A DNA stretch of 53,051 nucleotides from Bodo saltans. Lineage: Eukaryota; Euglenozoa; Kinetoplastea; Eubodonida; Bodonidae. Made by a program: the position numbers and the translations under genes. Under the pieces are notes generated by a model that saw only the letters and a list, made by a program, of their open reading frames with translations, made no database searches and was not told the DNA's origin. Below are positions 18,412-27,723 of the stretch, one piece after another. Within the stretch, counting starts at the first letter, position 1; each line of letters starts with the position of its first letter. The stretch is from contig CYKH01002075.1 in assembly GCA_001460835.1 (NCBI GenBank), positions 1-53,051 on the forward strand. Reading direction: 5' to 3'.

Positions 18412-20673
18412 ATGGCATCTAACACAATCGCAAACCTTGACGTGAAACGTGTTCGGCGCGGATTTGAACCAGAGCAGAAGAACTGGAACGATGATCTTCT
18501 CGAGACCCCTTGGGAGGATGTCGCACCCCCACTTTCAAAACACACAGTCTTCGCCATGAAGAACATTTTCTTCTTCTCCCACGCGACTTCTGTGCAGGCT
18601 TCTGCAATTCCAAAGTTATCGTCCCCCGGAACCAGCTGTGTGGTCGAGGCCCCGACTGGTTGCGGTAAGACGTTAGCGTTTCTTGTGCCGATTTTGGAGC
18701 GCATCGTGCACCATTGTGATGCTCATGTTGCCGCTCACGGACGCCCGCTGTTGACTCGAAATATCGTGTCGTTGGTACTGAGCCCTTCTCGTGTGTTAGC
18801 GGAACAGACATTTGTGGTGGCTCGTGGACTTGCAGCACGTTTCCCGCATGATATTCGTGTGGCTCTGTGCGACGGTGTTGCTGAAACCCCTGCGTCTGTA
18901 GTGGAGCACCTGTCGAAGGGTTCACGAGGAGGCGGTATTGTGTTGATCTCAACTCCTACGGATGTGCTTGACTTTTTGGCGGCCTTCGACGCACATCGTG
19001 AGAAGCGAGCAGCTAATGGTCTTTCCTCCACAACCTTGACGACCGAGAAGCGAAGCGGCGGCATTGAAGTGACCGATGAACTCCTTGAGGAGCAAGATGA
19101 AGAAACGAAGCGACGATATCTTGCAAAGAAGGCGAGGAAGGAGGCCGAACAAGCTGCACTGGAGCAAAAAGTAGCGAATACGACGACGAAAACAACAACA
19201 ACAACAACGGTAAGTTCATCCTCGTTGTCGTCCTCCTCGTCGTCTGCGAACGGAGAAGAGTTAATCCTGAGGGCTCACGCAGGAACGCCGTTTCTGATGG
19301 TTGTCGATGAGGCAGACGTTGTGCTGAAGGCGACTTCTATGCGCGACGCGGTGGTTCAAGTTGTGCTTCATCGACTTGTCCCCGACCACCGTGAAGCCGC
19401 AGCGCCTTCTTCTGTTGTTTCTACGGAAGACGCCGTGGATGCCTCCGCCAAGAAAAAGGGTTCACGGAACCAAAAGAGGGATCGGGAGGAGGGTAATAAT
19501 GCTGTTGCTGCATCTCAGCCCGCTCTAGTCAAGGCGATGCTCGATGTGGGACTATTCGGTGCGACTGCCGGATACTCGAAGAAAGTGCAACAATTTTCAG
19601 CAGCGGTGGAGGGGCTCTGCCACACAACCTTTGCAAACGTGTTCCTTCGTCGTGAGACCACCGACATGTTCGTGTCGCAGCTATCCAACAAGTACTGCTT
19701 GTGCGAGTCGCACCACGTCCTTCACACCCTCATCCACTTCCTCAACCTTCATCCTTGCAAGAAGCACTTTATTTTCTTCAATAGCTCCGCCGTGCTGATG
19801 TTCGTGAAGACGCTTCTCTCGACGCTGAGTGAAGGAACTCGTCCGACGCTGTACGTGAAACATATCTACGCGATGTACGAAGAAATGAAGGAGTCTACAA
19901 AGTTCGCAGAGTACAACAGCTTTCTGCAGCACACACCTGTTGCCCTGGCTTCCGTTCAAAAAGCAGCACTCGCCAAGAAACAAATGAAAGAAGAAAAGAA
20001 CCCCCACTTCTCGAGCGGATGGAAGCGAGACAGTCACCTTCCTCCAGGCACCGGTGCCATTCTGCTTTGCACCGACGTGGCCGCTTTCGGTCTTGATGTT
20101 CGTGACGTGGATTATGTGTACCATTTTGAACCCCCTGTGTCTCTTCGTTCATATGTCCATCGTATCGGACGTGTGGGGCGTATGGGCATGCGCGGTACTT
20201 CAGTTCTGCTGTTGCCCGTCCCGGCCAAAGATCAACACAATGAAGAACAGCAGAAGTTGAGGGAGCGAGAGCGCAAATCCACCAGTGCGCGATATCACAC
20301 CATTGCCAACACGAAGTCTTCGACGTCTGCGTTGCAAGGGTCAACTGTCGACGAATCAGACTTGGAAGAGGAGAAGGCAAAATATCTTGAGCAGCTTCAG
20401 CAATCTCACAAGCTGGAGCGTCAGGGGCTTCCTCCAGTCGCACCGATCACGTCAATCATTCGAGCGGTCATCGCAGACCACTCGGGCCTTCAGCGGCTTG
20501 GACGAAGTGCTGCAATCAACCTTTGCAAACCACGCGTAGTGGAAGAACCAGCGGACGCAGCTGATGCCGATGATGAAGAACAAGATAATGTGAAGCAGCA
20601 AAAGGACACACCCGCAACGGAAGCTAGCTGGTATGACGCAACTCTGGCCGTGCAAACACTTCTTCTGGATTGA
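18412..20673 (+). CDS. divergent DEAD-box RNA helicase
   Basis: The protein has 753 residues from ATG 18412. Motifs in order: motif I APTGCGKT (80-87), Ia-like SPSRVLAEQ, Ib-like STPTDVLDF, motif II DEAD (299-302), a reduced motif III (GAT), then motif V (TDVAAFGLDVRDVDYV) and motif VI HRIGRVGR (from H583). Between Ib and II there is an insert of about 85 residues rich in Glu/Lys and Ser/Thr; a second basic insert precedes motif III. These inserts are atypical for core DEAD-box enzymes. The likely role is RNA remodelling, possibly ribosome biogenesis or mitochondrial RNA work; the subfamily could not be fixed. It is not an obvious homologue of the one cis-spliced kinetoplastid helicase, and no intron is needed. 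Confidence 0.88.
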   Translation: MASNTIANLDVKRVRRGFEPEQKNWNDDLLETPWEDVAPPLSKHTVFAMKNIFFFSHATSVQASAIPKLSSPGTSCVVEAPTGCGKTLAFLVPILERIVHHCDAHVAAHGRPLLTRNIVSLVLSPSRVLAEQTFVVARGLAARFPHDIRVALCDGVAETPASVVEHLSKGSRGGGIVLISTPTDVLDFLAAFDAHREKRAANGLSSTTLTTEKRSGGIEVTDELLEEQDEETKRRYLAKKARKEAEQAALEQKVANTTTKTTTTTTVSSSSLSSSSSSANGEELILRAHAGTPFLMVVDEADVVLKATSMRDAVVQVVLHRLVPDHREAAAPSSVVSTEDAVDASAKKKGSRNQKRDREEGNNAVAASQPALVKAMLDVGLFGATAGYSKKVQQFSAAVEGLCHTTFANVFLRRETTDMFVSQLSNKYCLCESHHVLHTLIHFLNLHPCKKHFIFFNSSAVLMFVKTLLSTLSEGTRPTLYVKHIYAMYEEMKESTKFAEYNSFLQHTPVALASVQKAALAKKQMKEEKNPHFSSGWKRDSHLPPGTGAILLCTDVAAFGLDVRDVDYVYHFEPPVSLRSYVHRIGRVGRMGMRGTSVLLLPVPAKDQHNEEQQKLRERERKSTSARYHTIANTKSSTSALQGSTVDESDLEEEKAKYLEQLQQSHKLERQGLPPVAPITSIIRAVIADHSGLQRLGRSAAINLCKPRVVEEPADAADADDEEQDNVKQQKDTPATEASWYDATLAVQTLLLD

Positions 20674-20972
20674 GAAGCGTGCGACAAAGGGATGATAACA
20701 GAAAGTTTTAATAAGAAACATATTGAACCCGTTTAAAACAAGTGTACACCAAAAAAAGAGTACACACACACACACGCACACACACAAAACACAAACCAAA
20801 GTCCTTTTTTTCTTTCCGTACGTCGTTTTTTTCACTACCCTTAATTGAGCATTTCGACACCCTTAGTGGTTGCACATCTGTTCCCTCGGTTTCTACTCCT
20901 TACCACAAAATGCGGAAGAGGACCGGAATTGAGAGTTCAAGGTTATTTTTTTCTTTTCTTTTCCTCTCAGAA
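20674..20972 (+). other. intergenic spacer with CA repeat
   Basis: The spacer contains a CA repeat at about 20762-20788 and T tracts. It ends in the strong acceptor listed next. Confidence 0.5.
20942..20970 (+). promoter_or_regulatory. strong pyrimidine tract and trans-splice acceptor
   Basis: A nearly pure T/C tract ends in CAG at 20968-20970, two bases before ATG 20973. It is the clearest acceptor in the window. It fixes the start of the following gene in the first of its two frames. Confidence 0.75.
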
Positions 20973-21191
20973 ATGTCGAATGGTTCACCACATTTCAACC
21001 CTGATGAAGTCACATCGCCTGATCTCCTCGGTACAACTGGCGAGTTCGAAGCCAACATCAAACATGGGATCTCCTTCTCTTCAAGCGTGACTGCAGTGGC
21101 TGCGACGTGCCGTACCATCCGCAGCGATCTCTCCGAACTACGAGCGCATATCAACAACCTCGATCTCCACCAACGCTCCGATGGCGGATGA
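20973..21191 (+). CDS. N-terminal piece of a frameshifted low-complexity protein
   Basis: This 72-codon frame begins right after the best splice acceptor in the window (MSNGSPHFNPDEVTSPDLL) and includes a helical stretch (RTIRSDLSELRAHINN). It stops at 21189-21191, while the frame starting at 21181 stays open for 662 codons with only an 11-base overlap and no splice signal between them. Removing one base near 21181-21190 would continue the frame as an acidic DEDLRWLHL segment. The probable explanation is one gene, 20973-23169, split by a one-base indel or sequence error. An independent small protein is the less likely alternative. Confidence 0.6.
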   Translation: MSNGSPHFNPDEVTSPDLLGTTGEFEANIKHGISFSSSVTAVAATCRTIRSDLSELRAHINNLDLHQRSDGG

Positions 21192-23169
21192 GGACTTACG
21201 CTGGCTTCATCTCGGGTCTGATGTTTCCGGAGGACTTCGCCCCGCCTCCTCAAGCTCGAGCCTCCGAGGAGGACTACCACCGCCAGCAGCAATGTCAGGG
21301 ACATCCCCCTGTCCCTCCAGTGTCGTTGGCTCGCCTGCTGAGGCCGCCATAGGAAATGCACACACCACATTCGAAGCTGCTGCTTCTCACCAAACTCCGC
21401 TACTTCGTGGCGGTGCAGAGCCACCGGCTCCCTCTTCAACGAGTGGTATCGTCAGCAAGCGAGGCAGTGTGTTTGATGCTGCCGACCCGGTGCTGCTTTC
21501 CAAGAATTCCCTCGTATCGCTGCGTGATGGCGCCGGTGGTGGTGGCGGTGGTGGAGGTGGTGGTGGTGGTGGAAGTAGTGCTGCGACGAGGAACATTGCT
21601 TCTGCAGATTCGAGCACCAGCCATTATCCGCATTCCGTGTCGTCTGCAGCTCTACCGCCGCTTATGTTGGTTGCGACTGGCCATCAACAAACCATCGCTG
21701 GAGCCGAGCAGGTTGCGCCTGGTGCAGCGTTGACGACGACAACAGGCGCAAGAACCCCACAGTTACCGCAAGCAACCCCATCCTCCGCGTCACCCAAGTC
21801 GACCACCGGTAGCCCCCGAGGCGCCACATTTGGAAAAACTGGGGCACAGGTGCCCCTTTCATCCTCTGCAATCACAGCACTAGAGGGCCACGCTCAGCAC
21901 CACGCGGAGCAGCACCGTCGGCTGCAACGAGAACGAGAGGAGCCTCAGAGAGTTCAAGGGAGCCGCTTGTGTTCCGCTGGTGGCATCGGCGTTGGACCTA
22001 CTACTGTCGCGACGCCCCCGTCATCGTCTCGTCGCACTCCTGCTCAAGTTCTGCAGAATTTCCACGGAGGGCGAGGGCCTGTCCTTACCATGTCATGCTA
22101 CGGCCAAACAACGACAGATTCAGTTAGCAGCTCAGCAATAGGGCCGAGTTCCCCGCTGCGCATTCAACCACCTCACCACCCGTGGACTATCGGCACCTCG
22201 TCGCGCCATAGCCAGCTCGTGGAGGAGGCTCACCTAGCAACGGCGTTGCAACTCTCCACCGCTCAACTCCGATCCGTATCGCCAACGAAACTGGAGGCGA
22301 TGATTGCTGCGGCGGTGCAAGGGCATCATCACCAAGCCCTGTTGAACTCCGCCGTCGTCGAACATGCATTGAGACCGATCAGTGACGCCGCTATTGTTGG
22401 CGCGTCGCTGTCCGCTCTTGGCTTAGCGGGAGGTCACCACCACCACCACCACCAGCGTACGTCTCCGACGCGGGATACGTCTGTGTCTGTGGTCGGAACG
22501 GATTACGGCGGCACACAAACACTTACTCCATTTACGAGCTACTACCACCAGCAACATCACGCCAACTCCTCCGCCGTGAATAGCGCACTCCGACCGATTG
22601 GGTCGTCGGTGCTACGCTCGACTGGTGCAGCGCACGATCACCACAACCACGGCGTGCCATCAGCGGCGCACTTATCATCTGCGACGTCGCTGGTGATCAC
22701 TGCTGCCACGTCACCTCCCCAGCCAACGTTGGTGGTTGCAAACAGTGGTCCGGCATTCGAAGCAGGAATTGGTGGCGGAGGCGTTGTCCCATCTGTTCCT
22801 GGACCAATACCATTGCGTGTGCCAGTTTCCCCAAGAGTCAAGAAAGGCCTGGTCATCGCGACACCAGAGGGAATCTCAGCATTTAAATCGAGTGGTAGGA
22901 CAACTAACGTCGCCTCGGAGGTGCCTGTGGTGGGCGTTCGTGGCGGCGGGATGATGCAGTCGAATGGAGGAGGTAGTAGACCGATGACAACGATGACGAC
23001 ATCGACCATGGTGGCGAGGGCAACCACTCAAGAAGTCGTTGTCAAGAAAGGAGGAGGAGGAGGAGGAGGAGGAGACGTAGCGAACAGATCGGGCTCAGCT
23101 GTGGGGCTTACGGCATGGACCCCGTCGGCCCCTCCAGGTCCAGGCAGCAATGCTGTCACTGCCCGCTGA
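21181..23169 (+). CDS. main body of low-complexity protein with WTIGTS motif
   Basis: The frame has 662 codons, very rich in Ser, Thr, Gly, Ala and His, with a run of 13 glycines near residue 125, a HHHHHH run near 425 and a second Gly run near the end. No domain is recognised. The segment PWTIGTSSR around W335 (tgg at 22183) is nearly identical to VWTIGTSKR in the coiled-coil protein at 33379, which suggests a shared short functional motif. Some amphipathic helices (AQLRSVSPTKLEAMIAAAV) follow it. It is probably the same gene as 20973-21191, joined by a +1 shift. It is likely disordered and cytoskeletal or scaffold-like, but this is inference from composition only. Confidence 0.65.
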   Translation: MADEDLRWLHLGSDVSGGLRPASSSSSLRGGLPPPAAMSGTSPCPSSVVGSPAEAAIGNAHTTFEAAASHQTPLLRGGAEPPAPSSTSGIVSKRGSVFDAADPVLLSKNSLVSLRDGAGGGGGGGGGGGGGSSAATRNIASADSSTSHYPHSVSSAALPPLMLVATGHQQTIAGAEQVAPGAALTTTTGARTPQLPQATPSSASPKSTTGSPRGATFGKTGAQVPLSSSAITALEGHAQHHAEQHRRLQREREEPQRVQGSRLCSAGGIGVGPTTVATPPSSSRRTPAQVLQNFHGGRGPVLTMSCYGQTTTDSVSSSAIGPSSPLRIQPPHHPWTIGTSSRHSQLVEEAHLATALQLSTAQLRSVSPTKLEAMIAAAVQGHHHQALLNSAVVEHALRPISDAAIVGASLSALGLAGGHHHHHHQRTSPTRDTSVSVVGTDYGGTQTLTPFTSYYHQQHHANSSAVNSALRPIGSSVLRSTGAAHDHHNHGVPSAAHLSSATSLVITAATSPPQPTLVVANSGPAFEAGIGGGGVVPSVPGPIPLRVPVSPRVKKGLVIATPEGISAFKSSGRTTNVASEVPVVGVRGGGMMQSNGGGSRPMTTMTTSTMVARATTQEVVVKKGGGGGGGGDVANRSGSAVGLTAWTPSAPPGPGSNAVTAR

Positions 23170-23489
23170 GTTTTTCTTCCCCCCCATCATTTATTGTTCG
23201 ACATGCGCAATTTATCTGATTCCATCCTTTCTGTGTTTGATGTACTGTAGTGGCAATTTTCATCAAAGTTAACTTGGTTACGGCCATCGTTAGACTTTTT
23301 CGATTTTTGGCACTTTGTGTTTTTTTGTCTCACTGCTGGAAAGTAGGATTTGAGAAGGGATAATCCAGAGGAGAAAACAAGAAAGAGAAAAAGAAAAGAA
23401 AAAACACAGTGGTTTATATCAATCCTTTTAATTTCCCGCTCTAAAAAAAAAAAAAAACGTACGGTGCAAACCTCGACTTCCTGTTTGAG
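23170..23489 (+). other. 320-bp intergenic region
   Basis: No gene seen. A pyrimidine-rich segment (about 23420-23443) is followed by an A run and then the first AG at 23488-23489, immediately before ATG 23490. Confidence 0.5.
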
Positions 23490-26400
23490 ATGATGGAGCG
23501 AAAAGATATGGGAAAACTCACCGAGCTTGGAGGCGTAGAGGGCATCGCCCAGCGACTTCAATGCAGCCTTGAGAATGGAATTCAGTCAGGGACTGCAGGG
23601 AAGCGAGAGGAGTTGTATGGCAAGAATGAGCTATGGCGAAAGGACCCAGTGACATTCTTGGAGTTCTTCGTGGAGGCGCTTTCCGACAAGATCATTATTA
23701 TCCTTGGAATCGCTGCGTGCATCAGTATCATCTTCGGTATGACTCTGCCCGATCCCCACAGCGGTAACGTGGAGCGTTCCAAAGGTTGGATCGAAGGTAC
23801 CGCCATTCTCATCAGTATCATGGTCGTGACCTTGGTCGGCTCCATCAACAACTACGAGAAGGCGAAGAAGTTTGAAGAGATGGAGAACGAGCAAGCCGTC
23901 TTCGATGTTCAAGTCATGCGTGATGGAGAGGAGGTGACCATCAAGAGCAACGAGATTGTGGTGGGAGATATTCTCATGATTGAGGGCCCAGGGTCTCAAC
24001 TTTCTTGCGACGGCTTGTTCGTGTTCGGAAACGATTTGAAGGTGGACGAGAGCGCAATGACAGGTGAGCCGGACGTTATCAAAAAGACGCCAGAGCGCGA
24101 CCCGTTTTTCCTCAGCGGCACGCAGCTGCAGGACGGTATCGGTCGTATGTTGGTCATCCTCGTTGGCCAAACGTCGTACCAAGGAAAGATGAAAGCTGCC
24201 GTCTCTGAAGAATCAGGCGAGACACCTTTGCAAGAGCACTTGGCAATTCTCGCCGACGACGTTGGCAAGCTCGGGGCGGTGGGTGCCGCCGTGCTGATCG
24301 CCGCGCTGTTTATCAAAGAGGGAGTCAAAATCTCTGACGGCAAGGAGGCCACCGCAACTGCCTTCTTGAATTACATCATTCTTGCGATTACTGTTATTGT
24401 CGTGGCAATCCCAGAGGGCCTCCCGTTAGCAGTCACGATCGCCTTAGCGTTCAGCATGAAGGCGATGATGAAGGATAATTGCATGGTGCGTGTTCTGGCA
24501 TCCTGTGAAACCATGGGCGCGGCGACGGCAGTCTGCAGTGACAAGACGGGAACACTCACCACCAATGAGATGACGGTTGTGCAGGGCGTCGTAAACGGCG
24601 AAGAGTTCGTCATCAGCGGTTACGGAGTGAACCCTCGCACTGCCGAAGTTTCAGTGTTTGACCGCAGCCAACCTCAGCTCGGCGTAGACACAGACCTGAT
24701 GATTCGAGCCTTATCGCACAACTCCACCGCGCGCCAACAAATGATCGACGGCCGCCTGCAGTGGGTGGGCAACAAGACAGAGCACGGTTTGTTAGGTTTT
24801 GCTTCCGTCATGCAACGAGATTACTTAGCGGTGCGCAACTCTGTCGCTGAAAAGGAGAAGAAGCAATTCCCTTTCAACTCTACCAAGAAGCGCATGTCAA
24901 CAATTGTGCGCGAGACCAGCGGTGCTGTGCTGTACACCAAGGGCGCTAGTGAAGTGATCCTCGAGGCGTGCGGTCGGTACATTGATCGCCACGGCGCTGT
25001 CGTTGCACTCCCAGGGGAGAAAAAAGAGGAATTTATGGAGATGATCAATGACATGGCGAACCAAGGTAACCGCACAATCGGCGTGGCGTACGAAGAATTT
25101 AGCGGACCCCTACCAGATGAAGAGCCAGAGAGCACCAACCTCATTCTCATCGGTGTGTTCGGAATCCAAGACCCGATCCGCACCGAAGTGCCTGCAGCCG
25201 TGGAGAAATGCAAAATTGCTGGCATCAATGTTCGTATGGTCACTGGCGATAACATCAACACCGCGATTGCGATTGCAAAGAAGTGCGGCATCTACTCCGA
25301 GAACGGGTGGGATAAGGCGCTGACAGGTGTCGAGTTCCGCGCGATGTACAACGACAACAAAGCGGGCCTGATGGAACTTGTGCCACGTCTTCGTGTCCTC
25401 GCACGATCGTCTCCTCAAGACAAGTACATCTTGGTGGGGCTATTGCAAGAGATTGGAGAGGTGGTGGGTGTGACGGGCGATGGCACGAACGATGCCCCAG
25501 CATTGAAGCTTGCCAATGTCGGATTTGCCATGCACATCGGCACGGATATTGCAAAAGGAGCTGCGGATATGGTTCTTCTGGACAACAACTTCGCCTCCGT
25601 GGTGAACGCGGTGAAGTGGGGGCGCGCAGTCAACGACAACATCAAGAAATTCTTACAATATCAACTGGCCATCAACGTGGGTGGTGTGGTTCTTACTGTG
25701 ATCGGATCGTTAGCGTCGGAGACGAGCAAAGAGCCCTTCACCCCAGTGCAACTTTTGTGGTTGAATCTCATTATGGACACGTTAGCCGCGTTGGCGTTGG
25801 CGACGGAGCTGCCGAGCGACGAGCTACTTTTCGACCTGCCTGTGTTCAAGCAAGCACCGCTGATCACCAACAGAATGAAAGTGTTTGTCGGTGCGCACTC
25901 CGCGGCTCAAGTCGCCATTACGTTCATGCACATGTTCTCGTCGTTCACATGGCTAGATACAGTTGAGGGCGACTGCTCTGGGCCGTTCACGAACACCTCA
26001 GCCCCGGAGTACCTCGGATGCCAGCTGCTGTGCAAGGATGAGGGTGGCGTGTTCAATTCCGACGGTGATTGCCAGCAGGGCACCATCCATTCCACCATCA
26101 TTTTCAACACATTCATTTGGATGCAGATTTTCAACATCTTCAATGCTCGCCTCCTGTCCGACACGATTTCACCATTGCACGGGTTGACGCGCTCGTACAT
26201 GCTCGTGGTGGTCGTCTTTATCATCTGCGGGTTCCAAGTTTTTGCTGTGGAGGCGGCGGCAAGCTTCATGCAGACCACCTCGTTGGACTGGCAGAATTGG
26301 TTGATCTGCGTTGCCTTTGGTGCGGCTGAAATTCCGTTCGGTGTGTTAGTTCGACTTGTGCCTGCCAAAAACGAAATTCCCCAAGAGGTACTAGACAAGT

Positions 26401-26528
26401 GGGAGCACGAAAACCGTCTTAGAAGGGCGCTTGGCGTTGCACCTCTCCACATGGTGCCGGAGGCTCAACCTCAACTGTCGCTGATTTCTCACGACCCTTC
26501 GCTGAAAAATGTTCATGTAAGAAAATGA
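23490..26528 (+). CDS. plasma-membrane-type Ca2+-transporting P-type ATPase (PMCA)
   Basis: The protein has 1012 residues and P2B-type architecture. Seen motifs: actuator loop TGEP (191-194; usually TGES/TGEP), PEGLPLAVT in M4, phosphorylation site DKTGTLT with D351, nucleotide-domain KGASE, VTGDN, and hinge TGDGTNDAPALK. Paired N-terminal helices (IIIILGIAACISII and an ILISIMVVTLV segment) and six C-terminal helices are visible. It would pump Ca2+ out of the cytosol at the plasma membrane or into acidocalcisomes, as kinetoplastid PMCAs do. The C-terminal tail after the last helix is short, so a long calmodulin-binding autoinhibitory domain is absent. Two ATGs in tandem (23490, 23493) follow directly on the splice AG. 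The gene is intact and well conserved. Confidence 0.95.
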   Translation: MMERKDMGKLTELGGVEGIAQRLQCSLENGIQSGTAGKREELYGKNELWRKDPVTFLEFFVEALSDKIIIILGIAACISIIFGMTLPDPHSGNVERSKGWIEGTAILISIMVVTLVGSINNYEKAKKFEEMENEQAVFDVQVMRDGEEVTIKSNEIVVGDILMIEGPGSQLSCDGLFVFGNDLKVDESAMTGEPDVIKKTPERDPFFLSGTQLQDGIGRMLVILVGQTSYQGKMKAAVSEESGETPLQEHLAILADDVGKLGAVGAAVLIAALFIKEGVKISDGKEATATAFLNYIILAITVIVVAIPEGLPLAVTIALAFSMKAMMKDNCMVRVLASCETMGAATAVCSDKTGTLTTNEMTVVQGVVNGEEFVISGYGVNPRTAEVSVFDRSQPQLGVDTDLMIRALSHNSTARQQMIDGRLQWVGNKTEHGLLGFASVMQRDYLAVRNSVAEKEKKQFPFNSTKKRMSTIVRETSGAVLYTKGASEVILEACGRYIDRHGAVVALPGEKKEEFMEMINDMANQGNRTIGVAYEEFSGPLPDEEPESTNLILIGVFGIQDPIRTEVPAAVEKCKIAGINVRMVTGDNINTAIAIAKKCGIYSENGWDKALTGVEFRAMYNDNKAGLMELVPRLRVLARSSPQDKYILVGLLQEIGEVVGVTGDGTNDAPALKLANVGFAMHIGTDIAKGAADMVLLDNNFASVVNAVKWGRAVNDNIKKFLQYQLAINVGGVVLTVIGSLASETSKEPFTPVQLLWLNLIMDTLAALALATELPSDELLFDLPVFKQAPLITNRMKVFVGAHSAAQVAITFMHMFSSFTWLDTVEGDCSGPFTNTSAPEYLGCQLLCKDEGGVFNSDGDCQQGTIHSTIIFNTFIWMQIFNIFNARLLSDTISPLHGLTRSYMLVVVVFIICGFQVFAVEAAASFMQTTSLDWQNWLICVAFGAAEIPFGVLVRLVPAKNEIPQEVLDKWEHENRLRRALGVAPLHMVPEAQPQLSLISHDPSLKNVHVRK

Positions 26529-27723
26529 GAAAGAAGTGCACCCCGCCGCGACTCTGTGGATCTTTGGGTGCATTGAGATGAAAGAAGAGAGAGAGAGAGT
26601 GAGAGAGAGGGCCCCAACGACCATCATGTTTGATACCAACGCAAGTCGAAATAGCGCCAAGACGAAACAGCGATCCTTGAGATGGAAGACGAAAGGCACT
26701 CTCTTACTTGTTAAATTCTATTTTCGTGTTTTTTCGGTTCCCTTTTTTTAAAAAAATGTATGTGTATGAAATGTATTCGGGTGTACTCGATTAGGGAGCT
26801 TATGACGGTGAATGTGTGTACAATAATCCTCTCTACTTTTTTGTGTGTGCGACAAAAAGCCGGAATGACAAGGCGATTAAGAAAAAGGGAGGACCTTCTT
26901 TTCGTTCTTCGGGGGTCACCACTACTGCCAATCTGCAGCAGCAGCAATTCTTACATTGTTGTTGTGAGGCGCGAAGTTGGTCGTTTTTATTTGTTGCCCC
27001 CTTTTTTGTGTGACGGCCTCTTTTTTTCTTTTTCTTCGCTTTTTTGTACTGCGTTTGATGTTGCACAGCGGCCCCCTTTCACTGCCACATCCTTCCCTCC
27101 TCATTTGTAAAGAGCTCCTTCAATGGTCGTTCTCAAAGTCGCCGAGTGTATGTTTGTCTTTCCCCCAATCCCCCCGACGTAGAGAACACAACCAACGAAA
27201 CAGGCACGGACAAAAAAAAAAAGAAGGGCCTCAAAGTCAAAAAAAACAAACACAAAAACAACAACAAAAAATTAAGAAAGCAAGACAGAAGAGCAAAAAG
27301 AGAAACAAACAAACAAACACACCAAAAAAAACAACCCAAGGCAATGATCACGCGAAAGCGTGCAAGTCATTTTTTTCGTGCGCCACCAAAGACAAAGTAC
27401 ATGCAATGGAAAAAAAACAACAAAACACCGGTGGGGCACAAGAGAGAAAGGCACGTGACTACTGAGCAACAGAACTCTCAGTGACGACTTGTGCGAAGAG
27501 GCGATCAATCAAACTTTTCCAAAAAAAACAACACAAACACAACAACAACCATCTTTGTCGTGAGCAGTGATGTGTTTTTGACGACACACTTGTCTTCAGT
27601 TTTTTTTTTCCCCTTCAGTAGTGCTTTACCCAACCGCCAGGTCGGAGGAAAAGGAGCACACAAACACAAAAAGAAACAACAACAAGAACACAGCTAGTAG
27701 AAAAAAATAGTCAGACAATTACA
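26529..27723. other. 1.2-kb intergenic region and 5' leader
   Basis: This is the largest spacer in the window. It holds a GA repeat (about 26587-26610), T tracts near 26745 and 27003-27045, A-rich and CAAA-type simple sequence (27210-27330), and a pyrimidine tract at 27596-27616 with AG at 27617-27618 as the likely acceptor of the phosphodiesterase gene. Open frames of up to 162 codons exist but are translated simple sequence. The leader segment 27668-27707 recurs inside the 3' part of the gene. Confidence 0.5.
27668..27707 (+). repeat. 40-bp leader segment duplicated at 31134-31173
   Basis: This A-rich 40-base stretch, lying 17 bases upstream of ATG 27724, recurs identically at 31134-31173, inside the same gene's 3' region and in the same orientation. 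Confidence 0.95.

Noticed and set aside
26977-27465. Overlapping + strand frames in the 1.2-kb spacer
   Set aside because: They consist of translated T- and A-rich tracts, and no splice signal or protein-like composition supports them.
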